From Alphaproteobacteria bacterium (GTDB lineage: Bacteria > Pseudomonadota > Alphaproteobacteria > UBA8366 > Aestuariispiraceae), in the NCBI GenBank assembly GCA_024743195.1, contig JANSXE010000002.1, positions 248,001 to 312,000 on the forward strand: DNA of 64,000 nt, read 5' to 3'. The translations under genes were made by a program, and so were the position numbers. Positions within the stretch are counted from its first letter, which is position 1. Every line of letters starts with the position of its first letter. Under the pieces are notes generated by a model. The model saw only the letters and a program-made list of their open reading frames with translations, ran no database searches and was not told where the DNA came from. Shown one piece after another: positions 13,591 through 22,514 of this stretch.

Positions 13591-13640
13591 TTCCCGTCGC
13601 CGGAGGCCCGGCCGGGATCGGGGCGACCTCCCGACGGGAA
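13591..13640 (+). terminator. Long hairpin downstream of tRNA-Leu (putative terminator or processing element)
   Basis: TTCCCGTCG (13591-13599) pairs with CGACGGGAA (13632-13640). Inside it GGAGG (13602-13606) pairs with CCTCC (13627-13631), leaving a two-base bulge and a 20-nt loop that is itself GC-palindromic. The 3' side has no T-tract, so it may act in end protection or processing rather than as a standard intrinsic terminator. The rest of the 216-bp gap before rnd shows no gene. Confidence 0.4.
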
Positions 13641-13801
13641 GGGCGCCGCACCGTCGAAACCGGCCGGCCGCGGACCCCGCGCGCCGGCCGGTTGCGTTTC
13701 CGGCGGTTGCGTCTTCAGGCGTCCGGCGCGCCGCGCTCCGGGATTGCCCTGGCGCGGCGGAAGTCGTTGAATGCGGAGGGCGAACGAGCGGGGGACGGCT
13801 G

Positions 13802-14416
13802 TTGAGCATCCATCTTCACGACGGCGATCTGCCGGCCGGTCTGGACTTCGGCGACAGCGTCGCGATCGACACCGAGACCCAGGGTCTCAATCCGTTGCGC
13901 GACCGGCTGTGTCTGGTGCAGCTCAGCGCGGGCGACGGGGTCTGTCACCTCGTCAAGTTCGCGCCCGGCGCCTACGAGGCGCCGCATCTGAAGCGCCTGC
14001 TGATCGACCCCAAGGTGCTGAAGATCTTCCATTTCGCCCGCTTCGACGTCGCGGTCATGAAGCACTGGCTGGGGGTCGATCTGGCGCCCGTCTACTGCAC
14101 CAAGATCGCCTCGAAGCTCGTGCGCACCTACACCGACCGACACAGCCTGTCGGTTCTGGTGAAGGAGTTTTGCAGCCTCGATCTGTCGAAGCAGCAGCAA
14201 TCGAGCGACTGGGCGGCGTCGGAGCTGTCCACGGCGCAATTGGAGTACGCCGCGGCGGACGTCTTGTATCTGCACCGCATCAAGGCGACGCTCGACGCCA
14301 TGCTGGCGCGCGAAGGCCGCACGCACGTCGCCCAGGCCTGCTTCGACTTCCTGCCCACGCGGGCGGCGCTCGATCTCGCCGGCTGGGCGGAAACGGACAT
14401 CTTCGCGCATTCCTGA
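13802..14416 (+). CDS. rnd: RNase D-type 3'-5' exonuclease (short form)
   Basis: The 204-residue DEDDy exonuclease domain protein probably trims tRNA or other RNA 3' ends. ExoI is IDTETQGLN (D and E), the ExoII aspartate is in FHFARFDVAVM, and ExoIII is LEYAAADVLYL with the Tyr-x3-Asp pair. It lacks the HRDC domains of E. coli RNase D (about 375 residues), a short form that is common in alphaproteobacteria. The start appears to be TTG at 13802, because no ATG or GTG lies nearby and GGGGGA sits 8-9 nt upstream. Its position between a tRNA and the LPS block is a familiar alphaproteobacterial arrangement. Confidence 0.87.
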   Translation: MSIHLHDGDLPAGLDFGDSVAIDTETQGLNPLRDRLCLVQLSAGDGVCHLVKFAPGAYEAPHLKRLLIDPKVLKIFHFARFDVAVMKHWLGVDLAPVYCTKIASKLVRTYTDRHSLSVLVKEFCSLDLSKQQQSSDWAASELSTAQLEYAAADVLYLHRIKATLDAMLAREGRTHVAQACFDFLPTRAALDLAGWAETDIFAHS

Positions 14417-14425
14417 CGCCGGACG

Positions 14426-14459
14426 TGACCGGACGCAGGACATGACCGGACGCAGGACA
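14426..14459. repeat. 17-bp tandem duplication, two copies
   Basis: The unit TGACCGGACGCAGGACA occurs at 14426-14442 and 14443-14459 without mismatch, immediately after the rnd stop. It creates an extra in-frame ATG (14442) upstream of kdsD, which confuses start prediction for that gene. Confidence 0.85.
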
Positions 14460-14522
14460 TGCGACGCGGGCGCGCGCGACGCAGGCGGAGGACCCGGAGC
14501 CTTGGGTGAGAGCAAGCCGCAT

Positions 14523-15620
14523 ATGATCGACGCCGGCGACGGCTCGAAGGCCCCCGAAACGGCCCCCGGAGAGGCCCCCGGAGAGGCCCCCGGAGAGGCC
14601 CATGGGGAGGCCCATGGGGAGGCCCTTGACCCGGGGGGCCGAGAGCCGGCCGCGCGGGATATGGAGGCGGGACGCCGGGTGCTGCGGCTGGAAAGCGCGG
14701 CGCTGGCGGCGTGCGCCGACGCGCTGGACGGCGCCTTCGCCCAGGCCGTGCGCGTCCTGGGCGAGACGGAAGGCGGCCGGCGCAGCGGGCGCGTCGTGGT
14801 CACCGGCATGGGCAAGAGCGGCCATGTCGGCCGCAAGATCGCGGCAACCTTCGCCTCGACCGGCACGCCCTCGCAATTCGTGCACCCCGCTGAGGCGAGC
14901 CACGGCGACCTCGGCATGATCACCGAGCGGGACGCCGTCCTGGCGCTCTCCAATTCGGGCGAGACGCCGGAGCTGTCGGACGTGCTCTCCTACGCCAAGC
15001 GCTACGAGATACCGATCGTCGCGATCACGGCGCGCGCCGAGTCGACGCTCGCCCGCGTGGCGGCCGTCGCTCTGGTCCTGCCGGACCAGCCGGAAGCGGC
15101 GACCATGGGGCTCGCGCCCACCACCTCGACCACGATGGCGATGGCGCTGGGCGACGCGCTGGCGGTCGCGCTGCTGGAGCGCAAGGGCTTCACGGCCAGC
15201 GACTTCCGGCTGTTCCATCCGGGCGGCAAGCTCGGCCGACAGCTGGCGCGGGTCGGGGACCTGATGCATCCCTTGGAGGAGACGCCCCTGATCGGCCCGG
15301 ACGCGCCGATGCAGGAGGCGTTGATCGTGATGACCTCGAAGCATTTCGGCTGCGTCGGCGTGACCGAGGCGTCGGGCGCGCTGGTCGGCGTCATCACCGA
15401 CGGCGACCTGCGCCGCCACATGGCCCCCGATCTCGTCAGCCGACGGGCCGGCGAGATCATGACCGGAACCCCGATCACGGTGGCGGCCGACAAGATGGCC
15501 AGCGAGACGCTGGCGCTGATGAACGCGCGCAAGATCACCGCGCTCTTCGTGGTCGATGCGGCGCGCCGACCCGTCGGAATCGTCCATGTCCACGACTTCC
15601 TGCGCGCCGGCGTGGCCTGA
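14523..15620 (+). CDS. kdsD: Arabinose-5-phosphate isomerase (KpsF/GutQ family)
   Basis: KdsD interconverts ribulose-5-phosphate and arabinose-5-phosphate, the first step of Kdo synthesis for LPS. A SIS domain shows VVVTGMGKSGHVGRKIAATF, then HPAEASHGDLGM and LALSNSGETPEL; two CBS domains follow (about residues 250-365 of 365). The start is uncertain. ATG at 14523 adds a repeat-encoded APGE/AHGE-rich leader of about 46 residues. ATG at 14661 (MEAGRRVLRLE) matches where E. coli KdsD homology begins but lacks a ribosome site. ATG at 14442 is also in frame. It heads the Lpt gene block. Confidence 0.92.
   Translation: MIDAGDGSKAPETAPGEAPGEAPGEAHGEAHGEALDPGGREPAARDMEAGRRVLRLESAALAACADALDGAFAQAVRVLGETEGGRRSGRVVVTGMGKSGHVGRKIAATFASTGTPSQFVHPAEASHGDLGMITERDAVLALSNSGETPELSDVLSYAKRYEIPIVAITARAESTLARVAAVALVLPDQPEAATMGLAPTTSTTMAMALGDALAVALLERKGFTASDFRLFHPGGKLGRQLARVGDLMHPLEETPLIGPDAPMQEALIVMTSKHFGCVGVTEASGALVGVITDGDLRRHMAPDLVSRRAGEIMTGTPITVAADKMASETLALMNARKITALFVVDAARRPVGIVHVHDFLRAGVA
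14561..14620. repeat. 12-bp tandem repeat, five units, within the kdsD 5' coding region
   Basis: Three perfect copies of GGCCCCCGGAGA (14561-14596) are followed by two variant copies of GGCCCATGGGGA (14597-14620). Translated in the kdsD frame they give APGE three times and AHGE twice. The 12-bp unit keeps frame, so copy-number change would lengthen or shorten the leader without disrupting KdsD. Confidence 0.88.
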
Positions 15621-15639
15621 GCCTTGCACGCGCCGGCCC

Positions 15640-15684
15640 GGTGGCGGCCGGCGCGGTGGCGGCCGGCGCGGTGGCGGCCGGCGC
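15640..15684. repeat. 15-bp tandem repeat, three perfect copies
   Basis: The unit GGTGGCGGCCGGCGC occurs at 15640-15654, 15655-15669 and 15670-15684 in the kdsD-lptC gap. It is non-coding in the chosen annotation. Each unit contains GCGGCCGGCG and could form GC-rich hairpins in the transcript. Confidence 0.85.
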
Positions 15685-15797
15685 GGGCGCGCCCTATATC
15701 CGCCGCAATCGCAGGCTAGGGCCCGCGCACGGCCGAGGGGGCCGCAGGGGCCGGAGGACGCGCCGCGCGACGGTTCGGAACAAGAGGCAGGAGAGCG

Positions 15798-16517
15798 ATG
15801 ACGCCGCCGCGCGACAGCGAGGAGGGAGCGCCCGTCGACGGAGCGTCGGCGGGGCCGCGATCCGCGCCGGCCGGCGCGCGCGGCGCGCGCATTCCGCTCG
15901 GCGATCGGGCGCGGCGCTTCAACCCTTTCTACGGCCGCCTCGTCGGGGGCCTGAAGGTTCTGCTGCCCACGCTGGCGGTGGCGCTGGTCCTGCTGGCGGC
16001 GGCCTGGCCGATGATCGTGCGGCAGGACGCGCGCTTCCTGGACGCGCTGACCGGCGCCGATCGGCGCGCCGCGGAGACGCTGGCGGTCGAGAACGCCCGC
16101 TATTCCGGGATCGAGGAGGGCGGCCAGCCCTTTACCATCACCGCCGAATCGATGCAGCAGGAAAGCGCCGAGTCGGACCGGGTGGCGCTTGTCCAGCCGA
16201 AGGCGGACATCCTGCTCTCGAACGGCGCCTGGGTCGCGGTGACCGCCGCAACCGGCCTGCTGAACCGCGAGGCCCAGATCCTGGTGCTCACGGAGGACGT
16301 CAATCTGTTCCACGATCTGGGGTACGAGTTCCGCACCGAGCAGGCGACCCTGAATCTGGTCGCCGGAAGCGCCTCGGGCGACGTCCCGGTCGAGGGGCAG
16401 GGCCCGTTCGGCTACATCGAAGGCGAGGGCTTTCTGGTCGAGAACCGGGGCGCGCGGCTGACGCTGACGGGCAAGAGCAAGGTGGTGATCTATCCCGATC
16501 GCGGGGACGGTTCGTGA
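15798..16517 (+). CDS. lptC: LPS export protein LptC (bitopic periplasmic)
   Basis: The 239-residue protein has a cytoplasmic Ala/Gly/Arg-rich N terminus. A single membrane anchor lies at about residues 51-74 (LKVLLPTLAVALVLLAAAWP), with a periplasmic beta-jellyroll behind it. LptC links the LptBFG transporter to LptA in the LPS bridge. Sequence conservation in this family is low, but size, topology and the position between kdsD and lptA are diagnostic. AGGAGAG lies just before the ATG. The stop overlaps the lptA GTG start (GTGA), so the two are translationally coupled. Confidence 0.88.
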   Translation: MTPPRDSEEGAPVDGASAGPRSAPAGARGARIPLGDRARRFNPFYGRLVGGLKVLLPTLAVALVLLAAAWPMIVRQDARFLDALTGADRRAAETLAVENARYSGIEEGGQPFTITAESMQQESAESDRVALVQPKADILLSNGAWVAVTAATGLLNREAQILVLTEDVNLFHDLGYEFRTEQATLNLVAGSASGDVPVEGQGPFGYIEGEGFLVENRGARLTLTGKSKVVIYPDRGDGS

Positions 16518-17380
16518 CGGGGGGCCAACGCCGACCCAAGCGCAACCCGACGCGCGCGCTGGCGCTCTCGGCGGCGCTCGCGGCGGCGCTGGCGGCGGCC
16601 GGCGCCGCGCCCCCCGCCGTCACCCCGGCCGGCGCCCAGGACGGCGTCCTGGGCGGGGACGGCGGGAACGGCGCGATCGAGATCACCGCCGAGGAGGGAA
16701 TCGACTGGTTCCGCGACGCCAAGCAATACCGGGCGCGCGGCGCCGCGGCCGCGACCCGGGGTCAGCTCACCGTCACCGGCGACGAGCTGGTCGCCTATTA
16801 TCGCGGCGGCGAGGACGGCGAGCGCCAGGTGATCTATCGTCTCGACGCGCTCGGGTCGGTCACCGTCGCGTCCCCCGACGGGATCGCCTACGGCGACACC
16901 GGCGTCTATCACGTCGAGAAGCAGGTCGCGGTGCTGGTCGGCGACGATCTTCGGATGATCACGGAGAACGCGACCGTCACCGCGGAAGAGAGCCTGGAAT
17001 ATTGGGAGGCGCGCAATCTCGCCGTCGCCCGCGGCGACGCGCTGGTGATCCGCGAGGCCAGCCGGCTGCGCGCGGCCGTGCTGACCGCCTTCATCCGCCA
17101 GACCGCCGTCGGCGAGGCCGAAGGGCAGCGGCGCGGCGACATCGAGCGCATCGACGCCACCGGCGGGGTGCACGTCTCGACGGAAACCGAGATCGTCACC
17201 GGACGCGAAGGCGTCTACGACGTGCCAAACGAGCGCGTCACCCTGTGCGGCGACGTCAAGATCACCCGCGACGAGAACCAGCTCCGGGGCGAATGCGCCG
17301 TGGTCAACATGCGCACGGGCCGCAGCCGGCTGGAAGGGCGCGGCGAAAAGGTCGAAGGCTTGATTCTTCCCACACAATAG
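16514..17380 (+). CDS. lptA: LPS transport periplasmic protein LptA (OstA domain)
   Basis: The 288-residue protein starts at a GTG overlapping the lptC stop. A signal peptide (ALALSAALAAALAAAGAAP, residues about 15-33) should send it to the periplasm. An OstA-like beta-jellyroll follows, with the typical repeated patterns ITAEEGIDWF, LTVTGDELVAYY and VEKQVAVLVGDD, and a C-terminal REGVYDVPNERVTLCGDVKI strand pair. LptA forms the bridge that carries LPS to the outer membrane. At 288 residues it is longer than E. coli LptA (185), which is usual in alphaproteobacteria. Confidence 0.9.
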   Translation: MTGGQRRPKRNPTRALALSAALAAALAAAGAAPPAVTPAGAQDGVLGGDGGNGAIEITAEEGIDWFRDAKQYRARGAAAATRGQLTVTGDELVAYYRGGEDGERQVIYRLDALGSVTVASPDGIAYGDTGVYHVEKQVAVLVGDDLRMITENATVTAEESLEYWEARNLAVARGDALVIREASRLRAAVLTAFIRQTAVGEAEGQRRGDIERIDATGGVHVSTETEIVTGREGVYDVPNERVTLCGDVKITRDENQLRGECAVVNMRTGRSRLEGRGEKVEGLILPTQ

Positions 17381-17496
17381 CGCAGGAACCTGCTAGACTC
17401 TGCGCCTAGGCAGGGTTTTTGCATGGCGCGGGCGGCCGGCGCGCTCCCGTTCCGCCCCCGGGCCGAACCGTTGACGAGGTCGATGAGCGCAAGCGC

Positions 17497-18924
17497 ATGA
17501 GCGATCGAGAGGATCCGCCGAACGGAGAGGACGGCGACGGGCCCCGCCCGCGGGAAGGCGGCGCGGACCGCTGGCGGCCGCGGGCGCCCCGGCTGAGCGC
17601 GCCGCCGCGCGACGCCCGCTTCGGCGCGCCGCCGCGGCAGCGCCCCTTTGCCGAGCCGGAGAACGGGCGGGCCGAGCCTCCGTCTTCCGAGCGGCCGTCC
17701 TCTGAGCCGCCGTCTCCCGGCGCGCCCTCCCCCGCCCCCGCGCGCGAGACCCCGGCGTCCCGGCGTCTCGGCGCGCCGCCGCCCCTGCCGGGGCCCGCGG
17801 CGCCCGCAAACGACGCGCCGGTCGGCCGCGCGTCCGAGTCGCGAGCGGAGCCCGCCGCGCACCGTGCGCCGGGCCGCGCCGCAGCCTCGGAAGCCCCGCC
17901 CGAGGCCGCCGCCGAAAAACCGGTCACGGGCCCGGCGACCGAAGCGGGCCGGCCGATGCGCCCGAGCGACGTGCCGCCGGCCGCCCCATCGGCCGCCCCA
18001 TCGGCCGACCGGTCGTCCGATGGGGGCCGACGCCGCGGCGAGCGCCGCGCCGAGCAGGACCCCGCCCGGCCGGATGAGCGACAGGACGACGGACGGCGGG
18101 TCGCCGGAGCGGACGCGCCCGCCGCCGGCCGCAAGCCCGACCGGCGCATCGCCGCAGCCGCCGCGCCCGCCGCCCCGCGCAAACCGATCCTGGTGGCGGA
18201 GAATGCGGGGCTGGAGGTCGAGACGCTCGGCAAGACCTTCAAGAAGCGGCCGGTGCTGCGCGACGTGTCGCTCAGCGTGCAACGCGGCGAGGCGGTGGGC
18301 CTGCTGGGGCCGAACGGCGCCGGCAAGACGACCTGCTTCTACATCATCACCGGGCTCATCCCCGCCGACTACGGCGCCATTCGGCTCGACGGCCGCGACA
18401 TCACCGATCTGCCGATGTACCGCCGCTCCCGGCTCGGCATCGGCTATCTGCCGCAGGAGGCGTCGATCTTCCGCGGCCTGACGGTGGAGCAGAACATCCT
18501 TGCGGTGCTCGAACTGATCGAGAAGGACCGCGCCCGGCGCGAGGCGGCGTTGGAAGGGCTGATGGCCGAATTCTCGATCACCCATCTGCGGCGCACGCCG
18601 GCGATCGCGCTGTCCGGCGGCGAGCGCCGGCGGCTTGAGATTGCGCGCGCGCTCGCCAGCCAGCCGCATTTCGTGCTGTTGGACGAGCCGCTGGCCGGCA
18701 TCGATCCGATCGCGGTGCGCGACATCCGCGAACTGGTCAGCCACCTGAAGGACCGCGGCATCGGGGTCCTGATCACCGACCATAATGTGCGCGAGACGCT
18801 CGACATCGTCGACCGCGCCTACATCCTGCACAACGGCACGGTGCTGATGGAGGGGGCGCCCGACGAGATCGTCGCGAACCAAGAGGTCCGGCGCGTCTAT
18901 CTGGGCGACCGGTTCAGCCTGTGA
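17497..18924 (+). CDS. lptB: LPS export ABC transporter ATP-binding protein LptB with a long disordered N-terminal extension
   Basis: The C-terminal 237 residues are a complete LptB ATPase. Walker A is GPNGAGKTT (residues 271-279), the Q-loop region is YLPQEASIFRGLT, the signature is LSGGERRRLEIARAL, Walker B is FVLLDEP and the H-loop is ITDHNV. It energises LPS extraction with LptF and LptG. Residues 1-238 are unusual: a Pro/Ala/Arg/Glu-rich, apparently disordered extension that standard LptB (about 240 residues) lacks. The extension's third codon positions are mostly G or C, so it looks translated, but a start close to 18190 cannot be excluded. The ATG at 17497 follows GCAAGC, a poor ribosome site. 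rpoN follows after 64 bp. Confidence 0.9.
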   Translation: MSDREDPPNGEDGDGPRPREGGADRWRPRAPRLSAPPRDARFGAPPRQRPFAEPENGRAEPPSSERPSSEPPSPGAPSPAPARETPASRRLGAPPPLPGPAAPANDAPVGRASESRAEPAAHRAPGRAAASEAPPEAAAEKPVTGPATEAGRPMRPSDVPPAAPSAAPSADRSSDGGRRRGERRAEQDPARPDERQDDGRRVAGADAPAAGRKPDRRIAAAAAPAAPRKPILVAENAGLEVETLGKTFKKRPVLRDVSLSVQRGEAVGLLGPNGAGKTTCFYIITGLIPADYGAIRLDGRDITDLPMYRRSRLGIGYLPQEASIFRGLTVEQNILAVLELIEKDRARREAALEGLMAEFSITHLRRTPAIALSGGERRRLEIARALASQPHFVLLDEPLAGIDPIAVRDIRELVSHLKDRGIGVLITDHNVRETLDIVDRAYILHNGTVLMEGAPDEIVANQEVRRVYLGDRFSL

Positions 18925-18988
18925 CGCGCCCTTCTCGCGGGCCGAAGCGCCAGGCCGAGCGTCGGCCGGGGGGAGGAGGCGGCGCGTC

Positions 18989-20548
18989 ATGTCGCTGACC
19001 GCCCGCCTCGACCTGCGACAATCGCAGCAGTTGGTGATGACCCCCCAACTGCAGCAGGCGATCAAGCTGCTGCAGCTTTCCAGTCTCGAGCTGTCCGCCT
19101 TCGTCGAGGCCGAGTTGGAGCGCAATCCCCTGCTCGAACGCGACGACGGCCAGCGCGACGCCAACGAGCGGCTCGCCGCCGAGGATCCGGATCGCCACGT
19201 CGAACCCGCTGCCGACCGAACCGAAGCGAACGCCGCCGACCTGTTGGCCGGAGACCGCATGACCGGGGCGGAGGACGCGCCGGTCGAGGCCGATTACAGC
19301 GGCGACTACGAAGCCGACATCGCCGGCCCCGGCGCCCCGGCGCCGGAGGCCGCTTTCGGTCCGATCGGCGGCCCGATCGGCGGGGCGGGCGGCGCCGGGG
19401 CGGGCGGCGGCCGGACGGGCTTCGACGACGATCTGCCGGATCTGGAGTCGCGCCTCGCCCAGACGGAGAGCCTGCGCGACCGGCTGATCGCGCAGCTCCA
19501 GCTCGACGTCCCCGACCCGGGCGACCGGCTGATCGGCCTGCATTTGATCGATGCGCTGGACGAGGCGGGCTATCTGCCGGCCGACCTGACGCCGATCGCC
19601 GAGACGCTGGGCGCGGAGCAAGCCGCCGTCGAGGCGATGCTCGAGCGGGTGCAGCGCTTCGAGCCGGCCGGACTCTTCGCGCGATCCCTGGGCGAATGCC
19701 TGAAGCTGCAGTTGATCGAGAAGAACCGCTTCGACCCGGCGATGGCGGCGCTGCTGGACAATCTGGAGCTCCTGGCGCGCGGCGATCGGGCGCGCCTGAT
19801 GAAGCTGTGCGGCGTCGATGCGGAGGATCTGGCGGAGATGGCGCGCGAGATTCGCGCCCTCGATCCGAAGCCTGGCGTCACCCACGGGGTCGAGCCGGCC
19901 GAACCGGTCATCCCCGACGTGCTGATGCGGCGCGGACCGGAGGGCGACTGGATCGTCGAGTTGAACGCCGACGTGCTGCCCAAAGTGCTGGTCAACGAGC
20001 CTTTCCACCAGCGGGTCTCCGCGAAGATGCGCGATCGCGCGGAGAAGGAGTACCTCTCCGAGCGGCTGCAGACCGCGAACTGGCTCGTCAAGAGCCTGCA
20101 GCAGCGCGCGACCACGATCCTCAAGGTCTCGAGCGAGATCGTCCGGCAGCAGGACGCCTTCTTCCGCCACGGCGTCGCGCATCTGCGCCCCTTGGTGCTG
20201 CGCGACATCGCCGACGCCATCGAGATGCATGAATCGACGGTCAGCCGCGTGACCTCCAACAAGTACATCGCCACCCCGCGCGGCCTGTTCGAGCTGAAGT
20301 ACTTCTTCACCACCGCCATCGCCGGCGTCGCCGGGGACCAGACCCATTCCGCCGAATCCGTGCGCCACCGAATCCGGGCGCTGATCGATGCGGAAGGCGC
20401 TGACGCGGTGCTGTCCGACGACCGGCTGGTCGAGCTGCTGCGCGCCGAGGGGGTCGATATCGCGCGGCGCACGGTCGCCAAATACCGCGAGGCGATGCGC
20501 ATCCCCTCCTCGGTGCAGCGGCGGCGCCTGAAAAAAGCCGCGATCTGA
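18989..20548 (+). CDS. rpoN: RNA polymerase sigma-54 factor
   Basis: The 519-residue RpoN directs transcription from -24/-12 promoters with enhancer-binding ATPases. Region I is the glutamine-rich QQLVMTPQLQQAIKLLQLSS. The acidic, Gly/Ala-rich linker of about 100 residues is long and includes an IGGPIGGAGGAGAGGG stretch. The core-binding region has ARSLGECLKLQL. The HTH region includes MHESTVSRVTSNKYI, and the RpoN box ARRTVAKYREAM lies near the C terminus. GGAGGAGG precedes the ATG by about 10 nt. The lptB-rpoN-hpf-ptsN order is widely conserved in proteobacteria. Confidence 0.97.
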   Translation: MSLTARLDLRQSQQLVMTPQLQQAIKLLQLSSLELSAFVEAELERNPLLERDDGQRDANERLAAEDPDRHVEPAADRTEANAADLLAGDRMTGAEDAPVEADYSGDYEADIAGPGAPAPEAAFGPIGGPIGGAGGAGAGGGRTGFDDDLPDLESRLAQTESLRDRLIAQLQLDVPDPGDRLIGLHLIDALDEAGYLPADLTPIAETLGAEQAAVEAMLERVQRFEPAGLFARSLGECLKLQLIEKNRFDPAMAALLDNLELLARGDRARLMKLCGVDAEDLAEMAREIRALDPKPGVTHGVEPAEPVIPDVLMRRGPEGDWIVELNADVLPKVLVNEPFHQRVSAKMRDRAEKEYLSERLQTANWLVKSLQQRATTILKVSSEIVRQQDAFFRHGVAHLRPLVLRDIADAIEMHESTVSRVTSNKYIATPRGLFELKYFFTTAIAGVAGDQTHSAESVRHRIRALIDAEGADAVLSDDRLVELLRAEGVDIARRTVAKYREAMRIPSSVQRRRLKKAAI

Positions 20549-20838
20549 GTCCAGGTTTTCCGCCGCCTCTTGGCGCTTGACGCGGCCGGGCCGCGTCAGT
20601 AGCTTCCGCCGCCGTCGCGAAAGCGGCCGACTTCGGGCCGGCGCCCTTTGACGGCGCGACGGCTGTGTTACCATGAGGACCGGGCGGCGTTGGACCCCGG
20701 GTCGAGCGCCCCGGGCCCGGCGTCCAGGGGCGCCGGCCCCGCTTCGCGCTTCCGGCGCCGGCCTACGGCGGCCGGCGCGCCGCCTTCGTCCGGCGTTGCA
20801 GCCGGCGGCCGCGATCAGAAAGGATGTTCGAGAGCGCC
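20549..20838 (+). other. rpoN-hpf intergenic region with a perfect hairpin
   Basis: This 290-bp gap contains an exact inverted repeat, TGACGCGGCC-G-GGCCGCGTCA, at 20578-20598, which probably ends or attenuates rpoN transcription although no T-tract follows. The remainder is GC-rich with no credible gene. A TTGACG at about 20648 could be part of an hpf promoter, but no good -10 is spaced from it. Confidence 0.4.
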
Positions 20839-21438
20839 ATGCAGCTTGCAGTCAAAGGCAAACAGGTCGATGTCGGCGACGCCTTGCGCAGCCATATCGA
20901 GGAACGATTGCCCGCCTCCATCGGGAAGTACTTCGACAACACGACCGACGTGACGGTCACTTTCGCGAAGGACGGCCACGAATTCGCGGTCGACATCCAG
21001 GCGCACGTGTCGAAGCGCGTGCTGGTGCAGGGCCATGGCGCGGCGGCCGACGCCTACGCCGCCTTCGACGAGGCGGCCGAGCATGTGCTGAAGCGCCTGC
21101 GCCGGCACAAGCGCCGGCTGCGCGATCACAAGCAGAAGCTCTCCACGGCGGAGGCCATGCCGGCGCTGCAATACATTCTGGAGGCCGAGCAGGGGGACGA
21201 GAACGCGCCGGACGACGCGCCCCCGGCCGAGCCGATCATCGTCGCCGAGACGCCGACCCAGGTGGAGAGCATGACGGTCGGCGAAGCGACCATGCGTCTC
21301 GATCTTGCGGGCTTGCCGGCGCTGCTGTTCCGCAACGCCAAACATGGCGGCCTGAACATGGTCTACCAGCGCGCGGACGGGAACTACGGCTGGGTCGACC
21401 CGAAGCTTATCCCTGGCGAATCCGGCGCGTCGGACTGA
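20839..21438 (+). CDS. hpf: Ribosome hibernation-promoting factor, long form
   Basis: The 199-residue long-type HPF dimerises 70S ribosomes in stationary phase. The N-terminal S30AE domain (about residues 1-100) starts MQLAVKGKQVDVGDALRSHI and contains AADAYAAFDEAAEHVLKRLRR. The C-terminal dimerisation domain (about 140-190) shows MRLDLAGLPALLFRN and ADGNYGWVDPKLIP. The ATG at 20839 was chosen because family homology begins there. The in-frame ATG at 20824 directly abuts an AGAAAGG ribosome site and is less likely. Sigma-54 modulation was the historical name because of the rpoN linkage. Confidence 0.94.
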   Translation: MQLAVKGKQVDVGDALRSHIEERLPASIGKYFDNTTDVTVTFAKDGHEFAVDIQAHVSKRVLVQGHGAAADAYAAFDEAAEHVLKRLRRHKRRLRDHKQKLSTAEAMPALQYILEAEQGDENAPDDAPPAEPIIVAETPTQVESMTVGEATMRLDLAGLPALLFRNAKHGGLNMVYQRADGNYGWVDPKLIPGESGASD

Positions 21439-21535
21439 CCGCCGACCCTTGAGCGACTTCGGCCATCGCCCCAGGGTTGCACGCCCGGGCGTTTGCCGCC
21501 ACATAGTCACCGCGTGCGCGATCGAGAGAGAGCCG

Positions 21536-22003
21536 ATGGACATTCGCGATCTGTTGAGCACCGAGTGCGTTATCGAGACCCTCAACGTCTCGTCCAAGAA
21601 GCAGGCGCTGCAGGAATTGGCCAAACGCGCCGCCCAGATCACCGGGCTGGAGGAGCGGCGCATCTTCGACGTGCTGCTGGAGCGCGAGCGGCTGGGTACG
21701 ACCGGCGTCGGGGCCGGGATCGCGATTCCGCACGGCAAGCTGCCCGGCCTCGATCGGCTGCACGGCCTGTTCGCGCGGCTGGAGCGGCCGATCGATTTCG
21801 ATGCGATCGACGATCAGCCGGTCGATCTGATCTTCCTGCTGCTGGCGCCCGAGGGCGCCGGCGCCGACCATCTGAAGGCGCTGGCGCGGGTCTCGCGGCT
21901 GCTGCGCGACCGAACGGTGTGCGAGAAGTTGCGCGGCTCGGACAAGGCGGACGCCCTCTATGGGCTGCTGACCGACGCCCAGGCCTCGAGCCACGCCGCC
22001 TGA
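21536..22003 (+). CDS. ptsN: PTS IIA-like nitrogen regulatory protein PtsN (EIIA-Ntr)
   Basis: The 155-residue EIIA-Ntr protein accepts phosphate from the nitrogen PTS on the histidine in [10 protein letters not shown]. It starts [13 protein letters not shown] and has the typical [16 protein letters not shown] helix and a hydrophobic [11 protein letters not shown] strand. In other proteobacteria it controls potassium uptake, nitrogen metabolism and stress responses. GAGAGAGAG lies just before the ATG at 21536. It closes the rpoN cluster. No ptsP or NPr gene lies in this window. Confidence 0.95.
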   Translation: MDIRDLLSTECVIETLNVSSKKQALQELAKRAAQITGLEERRIFDVLLERERLGTTGVGAGIAIPHGKLPGLDRLHGLFARLERPIDFDAIDDQPVDLIFLLLAPEGAGADHLKALARVSRLLRDRTVCEKLRGSDKADALYGLLTDAQASSHAA

Positions 22004-22031
22004 TAGGGCTGATTGGGGGCCGACGCCGGCG

Positions 22032-22454
22032 TCACGCGCCCGCCTCGATCCGGTCCATATCCTCGTCGCTGAGCCCGAAATGGTGGCCGATCTCGTGGAT
22101 CACCACGTGGCGGACCAGATGGGCGAGGTCCTCTCCGGTCTCGCACCAATAGTCCAGGATCGGCCGGCGATAGAGGAAGATCATGTCCGGCTCGCCGGCC
22201 GGGTCGGCGACCGACTTCCGCGCCATGTCGACGCCCTGATAGAGCCCCATCAGCCCGAACGGACTGTCGATCTCCAGCTCGTCGAGCACGTCGTCCGGCG
22301 GGAACTCGTCGACCCGGAAGACGATGTCGCCGAGATGGCGCGCGAAGTCCTCCGGCAATTGCGCAAGCGCGCACCGGGCCAGCGCCTCGATGTCGTCGAG
22401 GCTGGGGGCGGCTCCGAAGGCCGGCGGCGGATCGTTCCGGGTGACGCGTCGCAT
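22032..22454 (-). CDS. Metallopeptidase family protein (minimal zincin, DUF1025-like)
   Basis: This 140-residue protein has a zinc-binding [18 protein letters not shown] helix near its C terminus, preceded by HLVRHVVI. These match the small zincin family found in many alphaproteobacteria (metallopeptidase family, formerly DUF1025). The [11 protein letters not shown] and [12 protein letters not shown] segments are family features. The substrate is unknown. It lies between ptsN (convergent) and phhB (divergent, 60 bp). Confidence 0.85.
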   Translation of the reverse strand: MRRVTRNDPPPAFGAAPSLDDIEALARCALAQLPEDFARHLGDIVFRVDEFPPDDVLDELEIDSPFGLMGLYQGVDMARKSVADPAGEPDMIFLYRRPILDYWCETGEDLAHLVRHVVIHEIGHHFGLSDEDMDRIEAGA

Positions 22455-22514
22455 GCTTCATCCTATATGGGAGGCGGCGGATGGCCGTCCAGACAGACCG
22501 GAAAGGAAGCGAGC

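Noticed and set aside
17648-18481. A 277-codon alternative frame within lptB
   Set aside because: Overlaps the N-terminal extension and ATPase in another frame, is extremely Arg/Pro-rich and lacks a ribosome site.
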